A DNA stretch of 64,000 nucleotides, from the NCBI GenBank assembly GCA_024516035.1, contig CM044963.1, positions 19,122,113 through 19,186,112 on the forward strand, written 5' to 3'. How positions within the stretch are numbered: position 1 is the first letter of the stretch; each line of letters opens with the position of its first letter. A model generated the notes under the pieces. The model was not told the DNA's origin, ran no database searches, and saw only the letters and a program-made list of their open reading frames with translations. The position numbers and the translations under genes are program-made. This stretch comes from Bactericera cockerelli. Lineage: Eukaryota > Arthropoda > Insecta > Hemiptera > Triozidae. This document shows, one piece after another, positions 34,535-45,909 of the stretch.

Positions 34535-34905
34535 GGGTGGCGTCATCGTGAACGCGATGGTAGCTAGACAGTAGAGGAATGACTCAGCACTTTACAACTT
34601 GAGCTACCAGGACAGACAAAATGCTGTATATTTCTTTGTTTTATTGTTAATTAATAAATAAACATTTGTTTCACTCACTGTTTTATAAAGAACACATAGA
34701 GTAATTTATTTTATATAAAAAAAAAGATAATATAGTCGGATCTAGATATAAGAGAAACCAGGGTAAAGGAGAACGATTTTCAGGTCCAACTTCCCTCTCC
34801 ATAGGGGAAAATAACCTCTCTAGAGGAATAACCTGAATATAAGAGAGAGAAATTTTCAGTTCCTTGAGTTTTCTCATATCCTGGTTCGATTGAATTTTGA
34901 TTAGT
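34535..34905. mobile_element. Family G fragment and a TATAAGAGA MITE
   Basis: At 34535-34600 lies CATAGGGTGGCGTCATCGTG with GAATGACTCAGCACTT. At 34735-34905 lies AGTCGGATCTAGATATAAGA, internal ATAAGAGAGA and TCATATCCTGGTTCGATTGA, a decayed copy of the MITE at 50045-50165. Confidence 0.65.
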
Positions 34906-35282
34906 ATTTAAAAATAGATAGATAGATAAATTTTATTTGTAATAAAATCAGACTTTGTTACAATGGCTATTAAAAAAATAAAAATAAAGAGAAGATGATC
35001 GGCCCTGTAAGCTCCGTAGTTGAAGTCATGAAGATATTCGGTTCCAAGTGCGGTTAGCTTTTAGAGAAGGTCCCACACCCCAGGCTGTATAGTGACCAAT
35101 CATACATCCCCCTCCTACTCTTACTCTTTCTCTCCACTTTTTCTCTGCCGCTCAATTTATTAATTTATTATCATTATATTAGTATTAAGCAAATTATATT
35201 GGAATGTTATTTTATTAGATTTAAGCAATTGTGTTCATACAATATGGTATATCATCACAATCAATTTCGATTCAATTCAATT

Positions 35283-35675
35283 CAATGATATTGCCAAAGG
35301 CAATAACCCTGCTCTTTAGTTAGGACACGTATTATGTATATATTTATTTATTTTTTCTTCTATTATATTGTATTTTAATTTGTAATTATGTGTGTTGTAA
35401 TTATAGTTTTATTTAATTTTTCTAAAATGTTACAAATAAAATATCTCTTCCATTTTCAAACAGCTTGGCAAGGTCCCCATGACGCATGCTGCATTGCCTT
35501 TCTGGATGGCGATGGATATTCTTTGATCCAGAAAGGCCCTGCTTCTTTTGTCTCCGGTCACTGATGTGAGGCGGTCACCCAGATCTTTCGTGAATTTTTT
35601 CGCTGCCTCACACCAGGGCCCCATTTGTGTTGTATATAATATGTCTTACTAATAAAGTGTAAATAAATAAATGGG
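35283..35675 (+). mobile_element. LINE 3' tail interrupted by another LINE fragment
   Basis: The tail starts at TTGCCAAAGGCAATAACCCT, runs to about 35400, is interrupted by the minus-strand fragment below, and resumes at 35622 with TTGTGTTGTATATAATATGT and AATAAAGTGTAAATAAATAA. It ends within about 10 bp of the donor site of PKC exon 35681-35821. Confidence 0.75.
35430..35624 (-). pseudogene. LINE reverse-transcriptase C-terminal remnant, nested
   Basis: The minus frame reads [53 protein letters not shown] and stops. This is the same tail motif as 3655-3882 (QRIS.AIQ.GNAA.V.GTLP), inserted in opposite orientation into a LINE tail. Confidence 0.75.
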
Positions 35676-35680
35676 CTTAC

Positions 35681-35821
35681 GATTTTGGGTTTGAAGGGCG
35701 GCTGCACCTCCCGGTTCTCTATCCTCTCCCAGTCTATCCTCCTGAAGAACACGTGCCCCTTCACATCTTCCTCCTCCCGGGGACTGCACCCCAGCCGCTT
35801 TAGGGGGTTCTTGGTCATGAA
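35681..35821 (-). CDS. Conventional protein kinase C, kinase C-lobe end and V5 start
   Basis: This 141-bp exon has acceptor GTCCTCCAG and donor GTAAGC, phase 0 at both ends. It encodes [40 protein letters not shown] and PPFKPKI. KRLGC is the end of the kinase C-lobe, and PPFKPK starts the AGC C-tail that wraps the N-lobe. A LINE tail begins about 10 bp into the following intron. Confidence 0.96.
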
Positions 35822-36505
35822 CTGGAGGACAGAGGACAGAAAATAGCATGGATTACTTATAATTCAGTATTAAAAAAAAAAAAACAAAGATAACAATAAC
35901 ATACCTAGTAAATTTGAATACTCATAAACTCATTTTTTTATAATAATAATAATAATAACTCTTTATTGACAAGAATAATATTGACAAAGGGCGTGATTAT
36001 TGCCTGAGGCAATCTCTGCCATCAAACCCATACGGTTTTTTTCCCTTGGTATTTGATTTCTAATCGTTTCTTGTACTTTAGGGACTACTACACACGTTAT
36101 GGCCAGGTTTATGGCGTGGGTTAATTTAATCTAAGTATAGCTGAGACTGGTAATTCATATTTTTTATTTTCAACCATAGACTCTTCAGTTATTGTATCGT
36201 ATCTCGCTAGAGGACCACTGAGCTCATTTTTTCCCCCTTGGTATTTGATTTTTAATCGTTTCTTTAATTCTTTTTTCTGACGGGTCATAATTTGTCCATT
36301 TGTCAAAAAAAAAAAGAAAGACCTCATAACGTATATCTCATAGCTAATAAATCTGTGCCCTAAAAGATTATCCAGTATGGGTAGTACCGCCGACCTCCGT
36401 GGTCAAGAGCATTGATTGCTGACCCGAAGGAAGAGAATGACGTTGGCATTAGCACCGCCCTTGATCAAGTTTTGTTTTGTTAATTTTAATTTCTATGTAT
36501 GTATA

Positions 36506-38924
36506 CAGGGTGGACCAAAAAAACGTTTACACCCGTTAATGGTAGATTACTGACGACATTTCTAGGACGGATTTGCAATCCGTTTTTTCGGATTCGCCTT
36601 TATAACTGCACAAAGTGATTTTTTGCAATTTTCTGAAAAAGTCCGACTTTGGCTTATTCTTCAGGTCAGAACTTTTTACCTGTTTAAGATGAGTTGATTC
36701 TGAACATTTCTGCAGAAAGCCAACAAAATTTCGATGTTTCTAGCTACACTACTTTGTTTTTTACGGTTTGGTTTGGCATCTTTTTTGACACCTGAATAGA
36801 AAAAAAATTCTCATGTAAATTTTTTACACTTTGAAACACTCAAGATTTGCCCGAGCAAATTTTGGCACAGACATGGGCAAGTTTGATAAAAGTTGGCGGC
36901 CAACCCAAGGATGCTAAAAAATAATTTTACGATTTTTTATCACGTGATCTTCTGGGTAAACAAACCAGGTAAGTCTCAAAAAATGATGTTCAAAATCTTA
37001 AAAGTGTTGACCGTGTAGGGTCGTCTTGTACTCAAAGAGTAATTAGCTATTTATGTCTGATAATTATTTTCCTTGGAATTAATTAAAGGCCAGTCAAATG
37101 AATGATTGTTTGTTTCTCAATGATAGTTTTCAAGCATATTTTTCTGCATTCTATGAAATATTATCTTTAAACTTCTTGAGTTTTTTTAGTACAAGTTACA
37201 TTATTATAATTCGGATGCTGAAATGGCAGATACGCATTTAGCATAATATGGAGTTGCCAACAGGAACATTTGGGATCACGTGAAAAACATAGTTTACGAA
37301 ATCTGGTAGCAAGAATCCTGTTGGCATTCGATGACCTGACAGAAAAACCTGGAATCTTCCGCAACATTCGACGGAAAATGATGAAGAAGTTCAACCTTTG
37401 CATCCAGGAAGGTGGACGCCACTTCCAACAGTTCCTCTAAGGGAATTGAGAAGGAGAGAGAGAGAGGCAAAGAGCGAAAGAGAGAGAGAGAGAGAGATAG
37501 AGGCAAGAAGGTAGAGAGACAGTTCTCAGTTAGAACTAAGGTACTAAAGTCACCATTGGTTTCAAAAATTTGTGTGAGGAGAATCCATATTGTGTACTAT
37601 GGCTAAATAAAAAATGGCAAAAGTCTTTTTTATTTTGTAGTCATGAATTTTTTGCTGGCTCTGGCGTTCGGACCGGGTGGACTAGCTTACCACTGAGCTA
37701 ATCGTGCGCATCTAATCGTTTCTCATTGAACATACTAACACAAAATGTTTTTTTAAATACCTTTTTGTTTATATCAAAATAGTATAAAACATAATAAAGA
37801 CTGCAAAAGAGTATTAATTTTACAAAATATTATCTTGTTTTTTTCAAGACTTCTATTAAGAGTTGGCAATCGGCAAATATTAATTGTTATTTAATTAGTA
37901 TTGTTTATAATAGAAGAACCTATCTACATATTTACCTGGATTTATTTCATAAACTCTATTTTCGTTTGGAAAATTCGTTAGTTTTTTTTTCTCTTGTAGG
38001 GAAAAAACCATCCTTACATTATCAAGGCAGTCTCTCAGGGGCTTACATGAATAATAATTATGTGTATTGTGATACCAATAGTATCTGATACAACTTAATT
38101 TACAGATGGTATTACCCCCAAAAAAACCATAAGTTGTTGGTGTTACAACAGGTCAGATACAGGTATGAATAAAATATTCCATCAGATTTTTTTGATAATT
38201 AAAATAATATTGACCGTCGATAATTGAACCTCGGTCATGCAACTAACACGCTTAGCACTACCACATCTGGCTAACACCACTGACAAACTGAGAAGCACGA
38301 AATTTATCATTTAAATTTTCCTAAACTGGCTGATGAAGGCATGTGAGACCGCGGTATTCAAAAAAAGCAATGTAAACAATTTTTGTAAACAATACAAGAC
38401 GCCCTTACACAGTCTACAGCTAGAAAACTCTCAGGATTTTTGATGAGTTTTTGGCAAACATCTAATAATTTTTCCCAGAAGATCACGTGATAAAAAATCG
38501 TAAAATTATTTTTTAGCATCCTCGGGGCGGCCGCCAACTTTTATCAAACTTGCCCATGTCTGTGCCAAAATTTGTTCGGACAAATGTCGAGTGTTTTATT
38601 TATTGAAAAAGTTTTTTTGGGTGTTTTTTTTTGTTCAGGTGTAAAAAAATATGACAAACCAAATCGTAAAAAACAAAGTAGTGTAGCTAGAAACATCGAA
38701 ATTTTGTTGGCTTTCTGCAAAATTGTTCAGAATCAACTCATCTTAAACAGGAAAAAAGTACTGGCCTGAAGAATAAGCCAAAGTCGGACTTTTTCGGAAA
38801 GATGCAAAAAATCACTTTGTGCAGTTACGAAGGCGAATCCGAAAAAACGGATTGCAGATCCGGCCTGGAAATGTCGTCAGTAATCTACCATTAACGGGTG
38901 TAAACGTTTTTTTGGTCCACCCTG
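36506..38924. mobile_element. Tc1/mariner-like transposon with about 460-bp TIRs
   Basis: The termini CAGGGTGGACCAAAAAAACG and inverse are flanked by TA. The arms 36506 to about 36970 and about 38462-38924 are inverted copies, sharing ATCACGTGAT and GGCGGCC landmarks. Inside are a transposase C-terminal relic (37264-37440), a GA microsatellite (37449-37502) and tRNA-like runs near 37665-37715 and 38219-38275. It lies in the PKC intron between exons 35681-35821 and 40351-40539. Confidence 0.85.
37264..37440 (+). pseudogene. Tc1/mariner-type transposase C-terminal relic
   Basis: NIWDHVKNIVYE is followed, after a frame break, by NLVARILLAFDDLTEKPGIF, RNIRRKMMKKFNLCIQEGGR, HFQQFL and TAA. The ending (cysteine, then GGRHF..(F/L)L stop) is typical of insect DDE transposases of the IS630/Tc1/mariner group. 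The catalytic acidic residues are missing. Confidence 0.75.
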
Positions 38925-39230
38925 TATATTCTATGTCATTTGTAAATAAAGCTTGATCCAACATGTTTAATAATAATAAGGTGGCGGGTTCAAATCCCGG
39001 GCGGAGCGGAAAATTCTGACCTAGTTTTTCCGTTTCCTGGATGACATAGATATAGAGGTAAAGTGCTCTGAAGTAATGTGAAAGCAGTTCCGATGAAAGA
39101 ACCTTTAAAAAAAATGTTTTTCAACGTTGCCGACTTACAGGCCGTTGTCCCACATTGTACTTTAGGGACTACTAGTCACGTTATGGCCAGGTCTATGGCG
39201 TGGGTTAATTTAATCTAAGTATGGCCAGCC

Positions 39231-40205
39231 TCCGTGGCGTAACTCCTTTGCTATTGGGAACATAAAAGCAAGACTCACTCCTTTGCACGCCTCCTTGGAC
39301 TATGAAGAATACATAAAAGCAAGACTCACTCCTTTGCTATTGGGAACATAAAAGCAAGATTCACTCCTTTGCACGCCTCCTTGGACTATGAAGAATACAT
39401 AAAAGCAAGACTCACTCCTTTGCTATTGGGAACATAAAAGCAAGATTCACTCCTTTGCACGCCTCCTTGGACTATGAAGAATACATAAAAGCAAGACTCA
39501 CTCCTTTGCACGCCTCCTTGGACTATGAAGAATACATAAAAGCAAGACTCACTTCTTTGCTATTGGGAACATAAAAGCAAGACTCACTCCTTTGCACGCC
39601 TCCTTGGACTATGAAGAATACATAAAAGCAAGACTCACTCCTTTGCACGCCTCCTTGGACTATGAAGAATACATAAAAGCAAGACTCACTTCTTTGCTAT
39701 TGGGAACATAAAAGCAAGACTCACTCCTTTGCACGCCTCCTTGGACTATGAAGAATACATAAAAGCAAGACTCACTCCTTTGCTATTGGGAACATAAAAG
39801 CAAGACTCACTCCTTTGCACGCCTCCTTGGACTATGAAGAATACATAAAAGCAAGACTCACTCCTTTGCACGCCTCCTTGGACTATGAAGAATACATAAA
39901 AGCAAGACTCACTCCTTTGCTATTGGGAACATAAAAGCAAGACTCACTCCTTTGCACGCCTCCTTGGACTATGAAGAATACATAAAAGCAAGACTCACTC
40001 TTTTGCACGCCTCCTTGGACTATGAAGAATACATAAAAGCAAGACTCACTTCTTTGCACGCCTCCTTGGACTATGAAGAATACATAAAAGAAAGACTCAC
40101 TCCTTTACTATTGGGAACATAAAAGTAAGAATCACTCCTTTGCACGCCTCCTTGGACTCCTTGGACTATGAAGAATATATAAAGGAAAGACTAGAGGACC
40201 ACTGA
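39231..40205. repeat. Minisatellite built from the donor end of PKC exon 40351-40539
   Basis: Two unit types alternate: about 51 bp (GACTCACTCCTTTGCACGCC, TCCTTGGAC, then TATGAAGAATACATAAAAGC) and about 35 bp (GACTCACTCCTTTGC then TATTGGGAACATAAAAGCAA). On the minus strand the start of each unit reads GCAAAGGA then GTGAGTC, the last coding bases and the 5' splice site of the neighbouring exon. The long unit includes about 22 coding bases. I count about 13 long and about 10 short units. It lies wholly in the intron downstream of that exon. Confidence 0.93.
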
Positions 40206-40350
40206 GCTATTGGGAACATAAAAGCAAGACTCACTCTTTTGCTATTGGGAACATAAAAGAAAGAGAGGGGCAAGGACTCTGAATGTTACAGACTTCTCTT
40301 TAAATAAATATTCACTAAAAGAAAAAAAAAAAGAAAAAAAAAAGACTCAC

Positions 40351-40539
40351 TCCTTTGCACGCCTCCTTGGACTCCTTGGACATGGTCTTAGGGTAGCTGA
40401 CGGAGTGGTCCGTGATGGCGGCGAACAGCTCCTCCTCGTCCTCCCCGTCAAAGGGCGGCTGCCCCACCAGCATCTCATACAGGAGGACGCCATACGCCCA
40501 CCAGTCCACAGACTTGCCGTACGGCTGATACAGGATGAT
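40351..40539 (-). CDS. Conventional protein kinase C, kinase-domain exon (C-lobe)
   Basis: This 189-bp exon has acceptor GCTTTCCAG and donor GTGAGT, phase 0 at both ends. It encodes [60 protein letters not shown] and [16 protein letters not shown] is the kinase subdomain IX helix. The 3' end contains a small internal duplication (TCCAAGGAG twice), which may have helped seed the downstream minisatellite. Confidence 0.97.
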
Positions 40540-40573
40540 CTGGAAAGCGAATGTGAGAAGAGATCTAGATTTA

Positions 40574-40775
40574 GGGATCCGTTAACGCGCGAGTCTGGTA
40601 ATCCAGGTAGCGTAGGGGTCCGTTGGTTCGAATCCCACCCAGTGCACGATTTTTTCCTTATTAATTTGAGTTTGTGACCACATAATAATAAGACTCTGAG
40701 GGTTAGGTGGTAGAAAATGCTTTGAGCATTAACCTCGCCTGGTGGTTACATTCCACTAAAGTGTATTATTATTAT
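40574..40775 (+). mobile_element. tRNA-headed SINE (family V), head trimmed
   Basis: TTAACGCGCGAGTCTGGTAA, the B box GGTTCGAATCCC, TTTGAGTTTGTGACCACATA and AACCTCGCCTGGTGGTTACA, then a (TTA) tail. Confidence 0.88.
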
Positions 40776-40784
40776 TATGCTTTA

Positions 40785-41195
40785 TTTATTTATTTATTTA
40801 CACTTTATTAATTGGACATATTATATACAACACAAATAATTAAAATACAATATAAGAGAAGAAATGAACGGATAAGCAAACAAGTCAGGCACTAGCTCGC
40901 AATTTCTTCAGGGTTTAATGGCTTATAAAAAAAAAAGTCCAAGTTCTCACGTTGGTTGGTGAGTTGAAGCTGCTTACAACAACAATAACAGGGGTTTATT
41001 TATTTAGAAACTCTTTATTAGTAGAACATAATTATATACAGACATATAATAGTTAAAATTAAATATAAAATTGACAATATTAATAATATAAACAAGAAAA
41101 AAAATAAACAAAATATACAGATATACACACATGTCCTAACTAAAAGGCGGGGATATTGCCTATGGCAATCTCTTCCGCCCAACGTTCTGACTATT
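40785..41195 (-). mobile_element. Two LINE 3' tails in a row
   Basis: TTTATTAATTGGACATATTA with ACAACACAAATAATTA at 40790-40870, and TTTATTAGTAGAACATAATT through GGCGGGGATATTGCCTATGG and CAATCTCTTCCGCCCAACG at 41005-41195. Both are reverse complements of the 33838-34015 tail. Confidence 0.75.
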
Positions 41196-41282
41196 AGTCA
41201 GGACAGGGGTATTACCCTCCCATTCGCTGGGACTCGTACCAGCTACCCACCTTACCCTCACCCAGCCTGAGTAGGACCTGCA

Positions 41283-41465
41283 GTCTGTCCCGGTAGCTCA
41301 GTGGTAAAGGCGGCACTCTGTGAATCCAGAGATTGCAGAAGTCGCGGGTTCGAAACCCAGCCGGGCCATGAGAAGTTATCCTCCCATTTGGGATTTTTAC
41401 CACATAGTAATATGTCTTGGGCTTACTGCTGGACTAATGGGACTTTAATAGTCCCAATCGGGCAG
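41283..41465 (+). mobile_element. tRNA-headed SINE (family C)
   Basis: The head GTCCCGGTAGCTCAGTGGTA is a near-perfect tRNA A box, followed by the B box GCGGGTTCGAAACCC. The body is CCCATTTGGGATTTTTACCA, CATAGTAATATGTCTTGGGC and CTAATGGGACTTTAATAGTC. Copies are at 53795-53945 and 55362-55545. The tRNA-like part has extra bases in the stem region and does not fold as a normal tRNA, so it is not called a tRNA gene. Confidence 0.88.
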
Positions 41466-41469
41466 TAAT

Positions 41470-42068
<599 letters not shown>

Positions 42069-42099
42069 TTATTATTATTTAACATATTATTGGTCAAAA

Positions 42100-42275
42100 A
42101 CACAACTGGCTGGGGGACTATAAACAGGGAGTAGACCAGCATTGGCTTGGTTCTGGGGGCCCTTGTCAATTATTAGCCTCCTTGTAAAGACAGTGGTATT
42201 AGAAGTGCTGAGTCATTCCTCCACTGTCTGGCTACCATCGTTCACGATGACGCCACCCTATGATGATGATTGGTC
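42100..42275 (-). mobile_element. Dispersed repeat, family G
   Basis: GGCTGGGGGACTATAAACAG, GTAGACCAGCATTGGCTTGG and CGATGACGCCACCCTATGAT are the reverse complement of 10805-10972. Confidence 0.85.
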
Positions 42276-42396
42276 AATTACTAATATTATATAAATAAAG
42301 GTTATGGTTGCGTGCTGTATTAAAGGTTATTTGCTGTGACGTGGCACGCAATGAGTTAAGCTAGTATTTTTGAACTAGAAAAAAGGATTCACTCAC

Positions 42397-42488
42397 ACCG
42401 CCACTGGCTCCTTGAACTTGCCTATCTGCTGTATCTGGAACATGAGATCTCCGCCATTCACATACTCCATCACGAAGTACAGGCGGTC
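42397..42488 (-). CDS. Conventional protein kinase C, kinase hinge exon
   Basis: This 92-bp exon has acceptor TTCACAG and donor GTGAGT. It encodes [20 protein letters not shown] and [10 protein letters not shown] plus two bases of Val. [11 protein letters not shown] is the ATP-site hinge, with Met as gatekeeper. Phase 0 at the start joins exon 47976-48149 (ending CFQTM). Confidence 0.97.
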
Positions 42489-42562
42489 CTGTGAACAGAG
42501 GCAGGACCAATTGTTATCTAACATTGGTAAAATAGAGTATTAATTATTATATTACTGTCGTT

Positions 42563-42772
42563 ATGGAAGAATTACAGAATTACAGGATGGAAGAACAAAG
42601 ATTTCCCAGAATTGCTCTTGTTGAAGAAGTAGAAGGAAGGAGATTACAAGTTGGACCAAAGCTCAGATGGAAGGATAACATTGGAAAAGATGCCCAAGAG
42701 ATGGGAATTGATCCCTGCTGTTGGGAGGAAGCAGCACGACAACGTCTTGTTTGGAGACAAGCTGTTGAGTAG
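42563..42772 (+). pseudogene. LINE reverse-transcriptase C-terminal remnant (second family)
   Basis: The plus frame reads MEELQNYRMEEQRFPRIALV, GPKLRWKDNIGKDAQEMGID and CCWEEAARQRLVWRQAVE, then stops. The pattern G.P.LRW.D....D...(L/M)GI....W...A..R..WR is the C-terminal end of many insect and cnidarian LINE polymerases. No A-tail is obvious. It sits within the PKC intron, antisense to the gene. Confidence 0.7.
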
Positions 42773-43578
42773 ACATAAAAAACAATTCCTGGTTAGGTTT
42801 TTTCCAAATATTTCCATTTTATTCCAAGGTCATTCGTGAAAGAAAAATGCGTTTGGTTACTTTTAAAGATAAACAATAGACTTAACCTATAAAAGAACTG
42901 GAAGCAAGAATTTTCTACTTCCACTTTGGTTAACTTTGGAAGTGGAAATTTTTCCTCTTCCAAAAGAAAAATGACTTGCTTCCAGTTTGGTTCATTTTAT
43001 TCCCGTTTGGTTAAATTTGGTTAGAAAGAAAAATACGGCAATATTATGGTCGCCCAGGCCCTAGTCACGGATAAGTAAAGTAAGTCGTTATTGTTATTTT
43101 TTTTACATACATCTACTACACTGATATATCCTCTGGGAGGATATATCAGCAATAACTGATGTGTATTTATATTAAACTATATAATGAGTGTCGGCCTATG
43201 AACAGTGTTGTTATACCTGACCATGGCAAGGACTATAGGTGATTTGAACATAATATATAATATGTTTCCTTTCTGTTTGGTATTTCAAAAATATGATTTT
43301 GATTTTCCCTAAATCTGTTATTATCATTATCATTTACTTATGTTTCTTTCGTTGTATATTCATGGCACCTTGTCATTTACCTAATTTAACTCTCTAAATT
43401 TATAGATATTTTTATTTGTTAATCTTTTTATAATTTACATAATATCTGACTCTTGTAATTTGTAAGTACTTTTTGCTAGTCAACCTTATGCATAAATCAC
43501 ATATAAATTCTTCATTTTTATATAGCTAGAGGGGCAAGGACTCTGAATGTTAGAGACCTCTCTTTAAATAAATATTCA

Positions 43579-43842
43579 GCCAGCGTCGATGGCATGTTGA
43601 ATACACCGGTTCCCTTCAGAACACCGAAGTTAAGCGACATCCAGCGAGGTTAAGACTTGGATGGGTGACCATTCAAATTCTAATTCTCGTGACGCTGGCT
43701 TTTCCCGGCCCCACTCAGGCTGGGTGAGGTCAATGTGAGTAGCAGGTTTGTAAGTTTCCTGCGAATGGAGGGTAAAACCCCGTCGTGATATGACCATGGC
43801 AGTTGAAAGCGACGTTAAACCCCAATTAAAAAAAAAAATAAT
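43579..43842 (+). mobile_element. Complete 5S rRNA-derived SINE with 13-bp target duplication
   Basis: The first about 122 bases mimic 5S rRNA: GCCAGCGTCGATGGCATGTT, GAATACACCGG, CCGAAGTTAAGCGACATCCA, CTTGGATGGGTGACC and a closing GACGCTGGC. The SINE body (CAGGCTGGGTGAGGTCAATG, GCGAATGGAGGGTAAAACCC) and the end GACGTTAAACCCCAATTAAA follow. The duplication AAATAAATATTCA occurs at 43566-43578 and 43843-43855 with no mismatch, so the insertion is recent. Two bases of divergence in the closing stem and a changed 3' half show it is not a working 5S gene. Confidence 0.93.
43625..43670 (+). promoter_or_regulatory. Internal RNA polymerase III promoter of 5S type in the SINE
   Basis: GAAGTTAAGC (A box) at about 43626-43635 and CTTGGATGGGTGACC (C box) at about 43656-43670 match the TFIIIA-type internal control region, with the intermediate element between. 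This is how such a SINE would be transcribed; activity is inferred. Confidence 0.7.
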
Positions 43843-44225
43843 AAATAAATATTCAATAAAAGAAAAGAGTATTAATAATGTGATAAAGCAAAGCCCAGAT
43901 CAAAACAGTTCTTTGTAGAAAGCATATTTCACAAGCAGTGCAGCTGAAGTAATACCTTATTAGCTTCCCAAGTACTGGTGGGTAGGGATGAGAAGATTGC
44001 CATAGGAAATCACACTGCCCTTTAGTTGAGTTTTACGTATTTGAAAAATGTATGTACGAATGACGCCGAGGGCAATTATATTTAAAATAATCGACAAATG
44101 CATAAAGATTTACATCCGTGCTCGGTCTTAGTACTCTTCATATCCTAGTAGACTTTCCCCAGATCGAAATCTGGTCCGGGCACCTCTAATACACATACTT
44201 TTTTATTCATTTTATTTATTTATGT

Positions 44226-44480
44226 AATACTCCGTGGCGTAATGGTTGTGACTACTGCCCGTAGTCCAGAGTTTCCGAGTTCAACTCCCGGCTGGGGCAG
44301 ACTTTTCGAAGAAAATTCTGTTCCATCCAAACACGTGAGGCTGCTATTTCCGGCCCTACCCAGGCTGGGTGAGGTTAATGTGGGTAGCTGGTACGATTCC
44401 CAGCGAATGGAGGGTAAAACCCCCGTCCTAATCCAGGACGTTAAATCAAATAGAATCGTTGGCGTTAGGAAGGGCATCCA
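44226..44480 (+). mobile_element. tRNA-headed SINE (family T), best copy
   Basis: ACTCCGTGGCGTAATGGTTG is the A-box region and CCGAGTTCAACTCCCGGC the B-box region. The body CCCAGGCTGGGTGAGGTTAA, TGTGGGTAGCTGG, CAGCGAATGGAGGGTAAAAC and GGACGTTAAATCAAATAGAA is the same as in the 5S-headed SINE 400 bp to the left. A further about 100 bases (to 44585) may be a LINE-like tail. Confidence 0.88.
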
Positions 44481-44589
44481 GCCGTAAAAAAAATGTGCCA
44501 AAACCAATCAACCTCAAAAAACCATGAGGTTGAACAACGTCGACCCTGCTTGAGCGGGATGAGACAGAGTAAAAGAAGAAGAAGATTTA

Positions 44590-45140
44590 TTTATTTAAAC
44601 TTTATTAATAGGACATATTATATACAACACAAATAATTACAAATTAAAATACAATATAATAGAAGAAAAAAAAAAAAAAAAAAAAAATACAGGGTGGTCC
44701 AGAATGTTTGCACCAAAATGATAGGGGTAATAAAAGAGACCATTTCCAACAAAAATATTCCCGGACATTTTCCATTATTTTTTGTCGTTTTCAAAATGGC
44801 GGCCAAAACATGTGTTTTTCAAATATTCCGACTTTGGTTTGGCTTTTGATTTTTTTTTTTAATTTTTCTGTACCACCTAGAAAAAAAACGGATTGCATTT
44901 TTGAATTGAGAATAAAATTCTAGGTAAAATAAATTAAATTAACCCTTTTGATGTTTTAATCTCATTTAGGCTGTCAAAGTTTTGGCCGCCATTTTGAAAA
45001 CGACAAAAAATAATGGAAAATGTCCGGGAACATTTTTATTGGAAATGGTCTCTTTTATTACCCCTATCATTTTGGTGCAAACATTCTGGACCACCCTGTA
45101 TACATAATATACGTCCTAACTAAGGGGCGGGGTTATTTTA
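44590..45140 (-). mobile_element. LINE tail split by a TA-target MITE
   Basis: TTATTAATAGGACATATTAT and CAACACAAATAATTACAAAT (44595-44660) run into an A-tract. The MITE 44690-45098 follows, and the tail resumes with ATACGTCCTAACTAAGGGGC and GGGGTTATT at 45105-45135. Confidence 0.75.
44690..45098. mobile_element. MITE with CAGGGTGGTCC termini and about 120-bp TIRs
   Basis: CAGGGTGGTCCAGAATGTTT opens and its inverse closes the element, with TA on both sides. The arms hold AAAATGGCGGCC and its inverse. The termini resemble those of the larger element at 36506-38924 (CAGGGTGGACC), so that family or a relative may have mobilised it. There is no coding sequence. Confidence 0.88.
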
Positions 45141-45909
45141 CTTCCAATAAATTTCTAATATCAGAAACACAAAGAACTATTTTTTCTCTTTTAATGAGGA
45201 CGGAGGACTTGTAACCGGAGTTACCGGTGTCAAATTTGAATGGTCACCCATTAGGGTGGCCCTTAGCTATAGAGGTGAGAAAAAAATCCGAGTATTTTTC
45301 TGAGCTCCCCCCCTCAAATGGTTCCAATTCATAAAAAAATGATACCTATAAAGTTTTAGCTCGATCGGAAATTGTTAACACGTGCCGCCGGGAGCTTAAA
45401 GTTTAGATATGCTAATTGAAGGGGTAATACATGTTTTTCCGCACTTTTTGTTAATTTTCTCTGTAATAGATCAACTTAGAATAAAAATTCAAAAAGTGAT
45501 AGAATTGTAACAAAACCATCTAACAAATTTATTCTCATCAAATTTCCTATTAAACCAACAGTTCCTTGGCAAATCAATAACAAAGGCAGATTTTTGCTCT
45601 ACCCCTCTGTATCTCGCCAGCAAAACTGTAAAATACGTCTAGATAAAAAAAAAATTTCCAAGATAATTAAAGAAAGCAGGTAAGTTCAATTATTTCATAC
45701 AAACAAAATACAGTTCTTTTATATTTTTAATCAATAATAAGAACAAAATAATTCTGAATAATGTTATATTTACCAATATACCAATATCCGTTTCTTCCTG
45801 TCAGGATACCTTGTTCTGTAGTCTTTTACTATTTGAATGATGAACTGTTTTAGATCTGCATTATTAGTAATATGTTATTACGTATTAACTCAATAATTTC
45901 ACCCCCTTT

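Noticed and set aside
41283..41370. A functional tRNA gene
   Set aside because: A and B boxes are good, but the spacing and acceptor stem do not fit, and the same sequence recurs with a SINE body at 53795 and 55363.
43579..43700. A 5S rRNA gene
   Set aside because: The 3' half departs from 5S, it continues into a SINE body, and it has a SINE-type target duplication.
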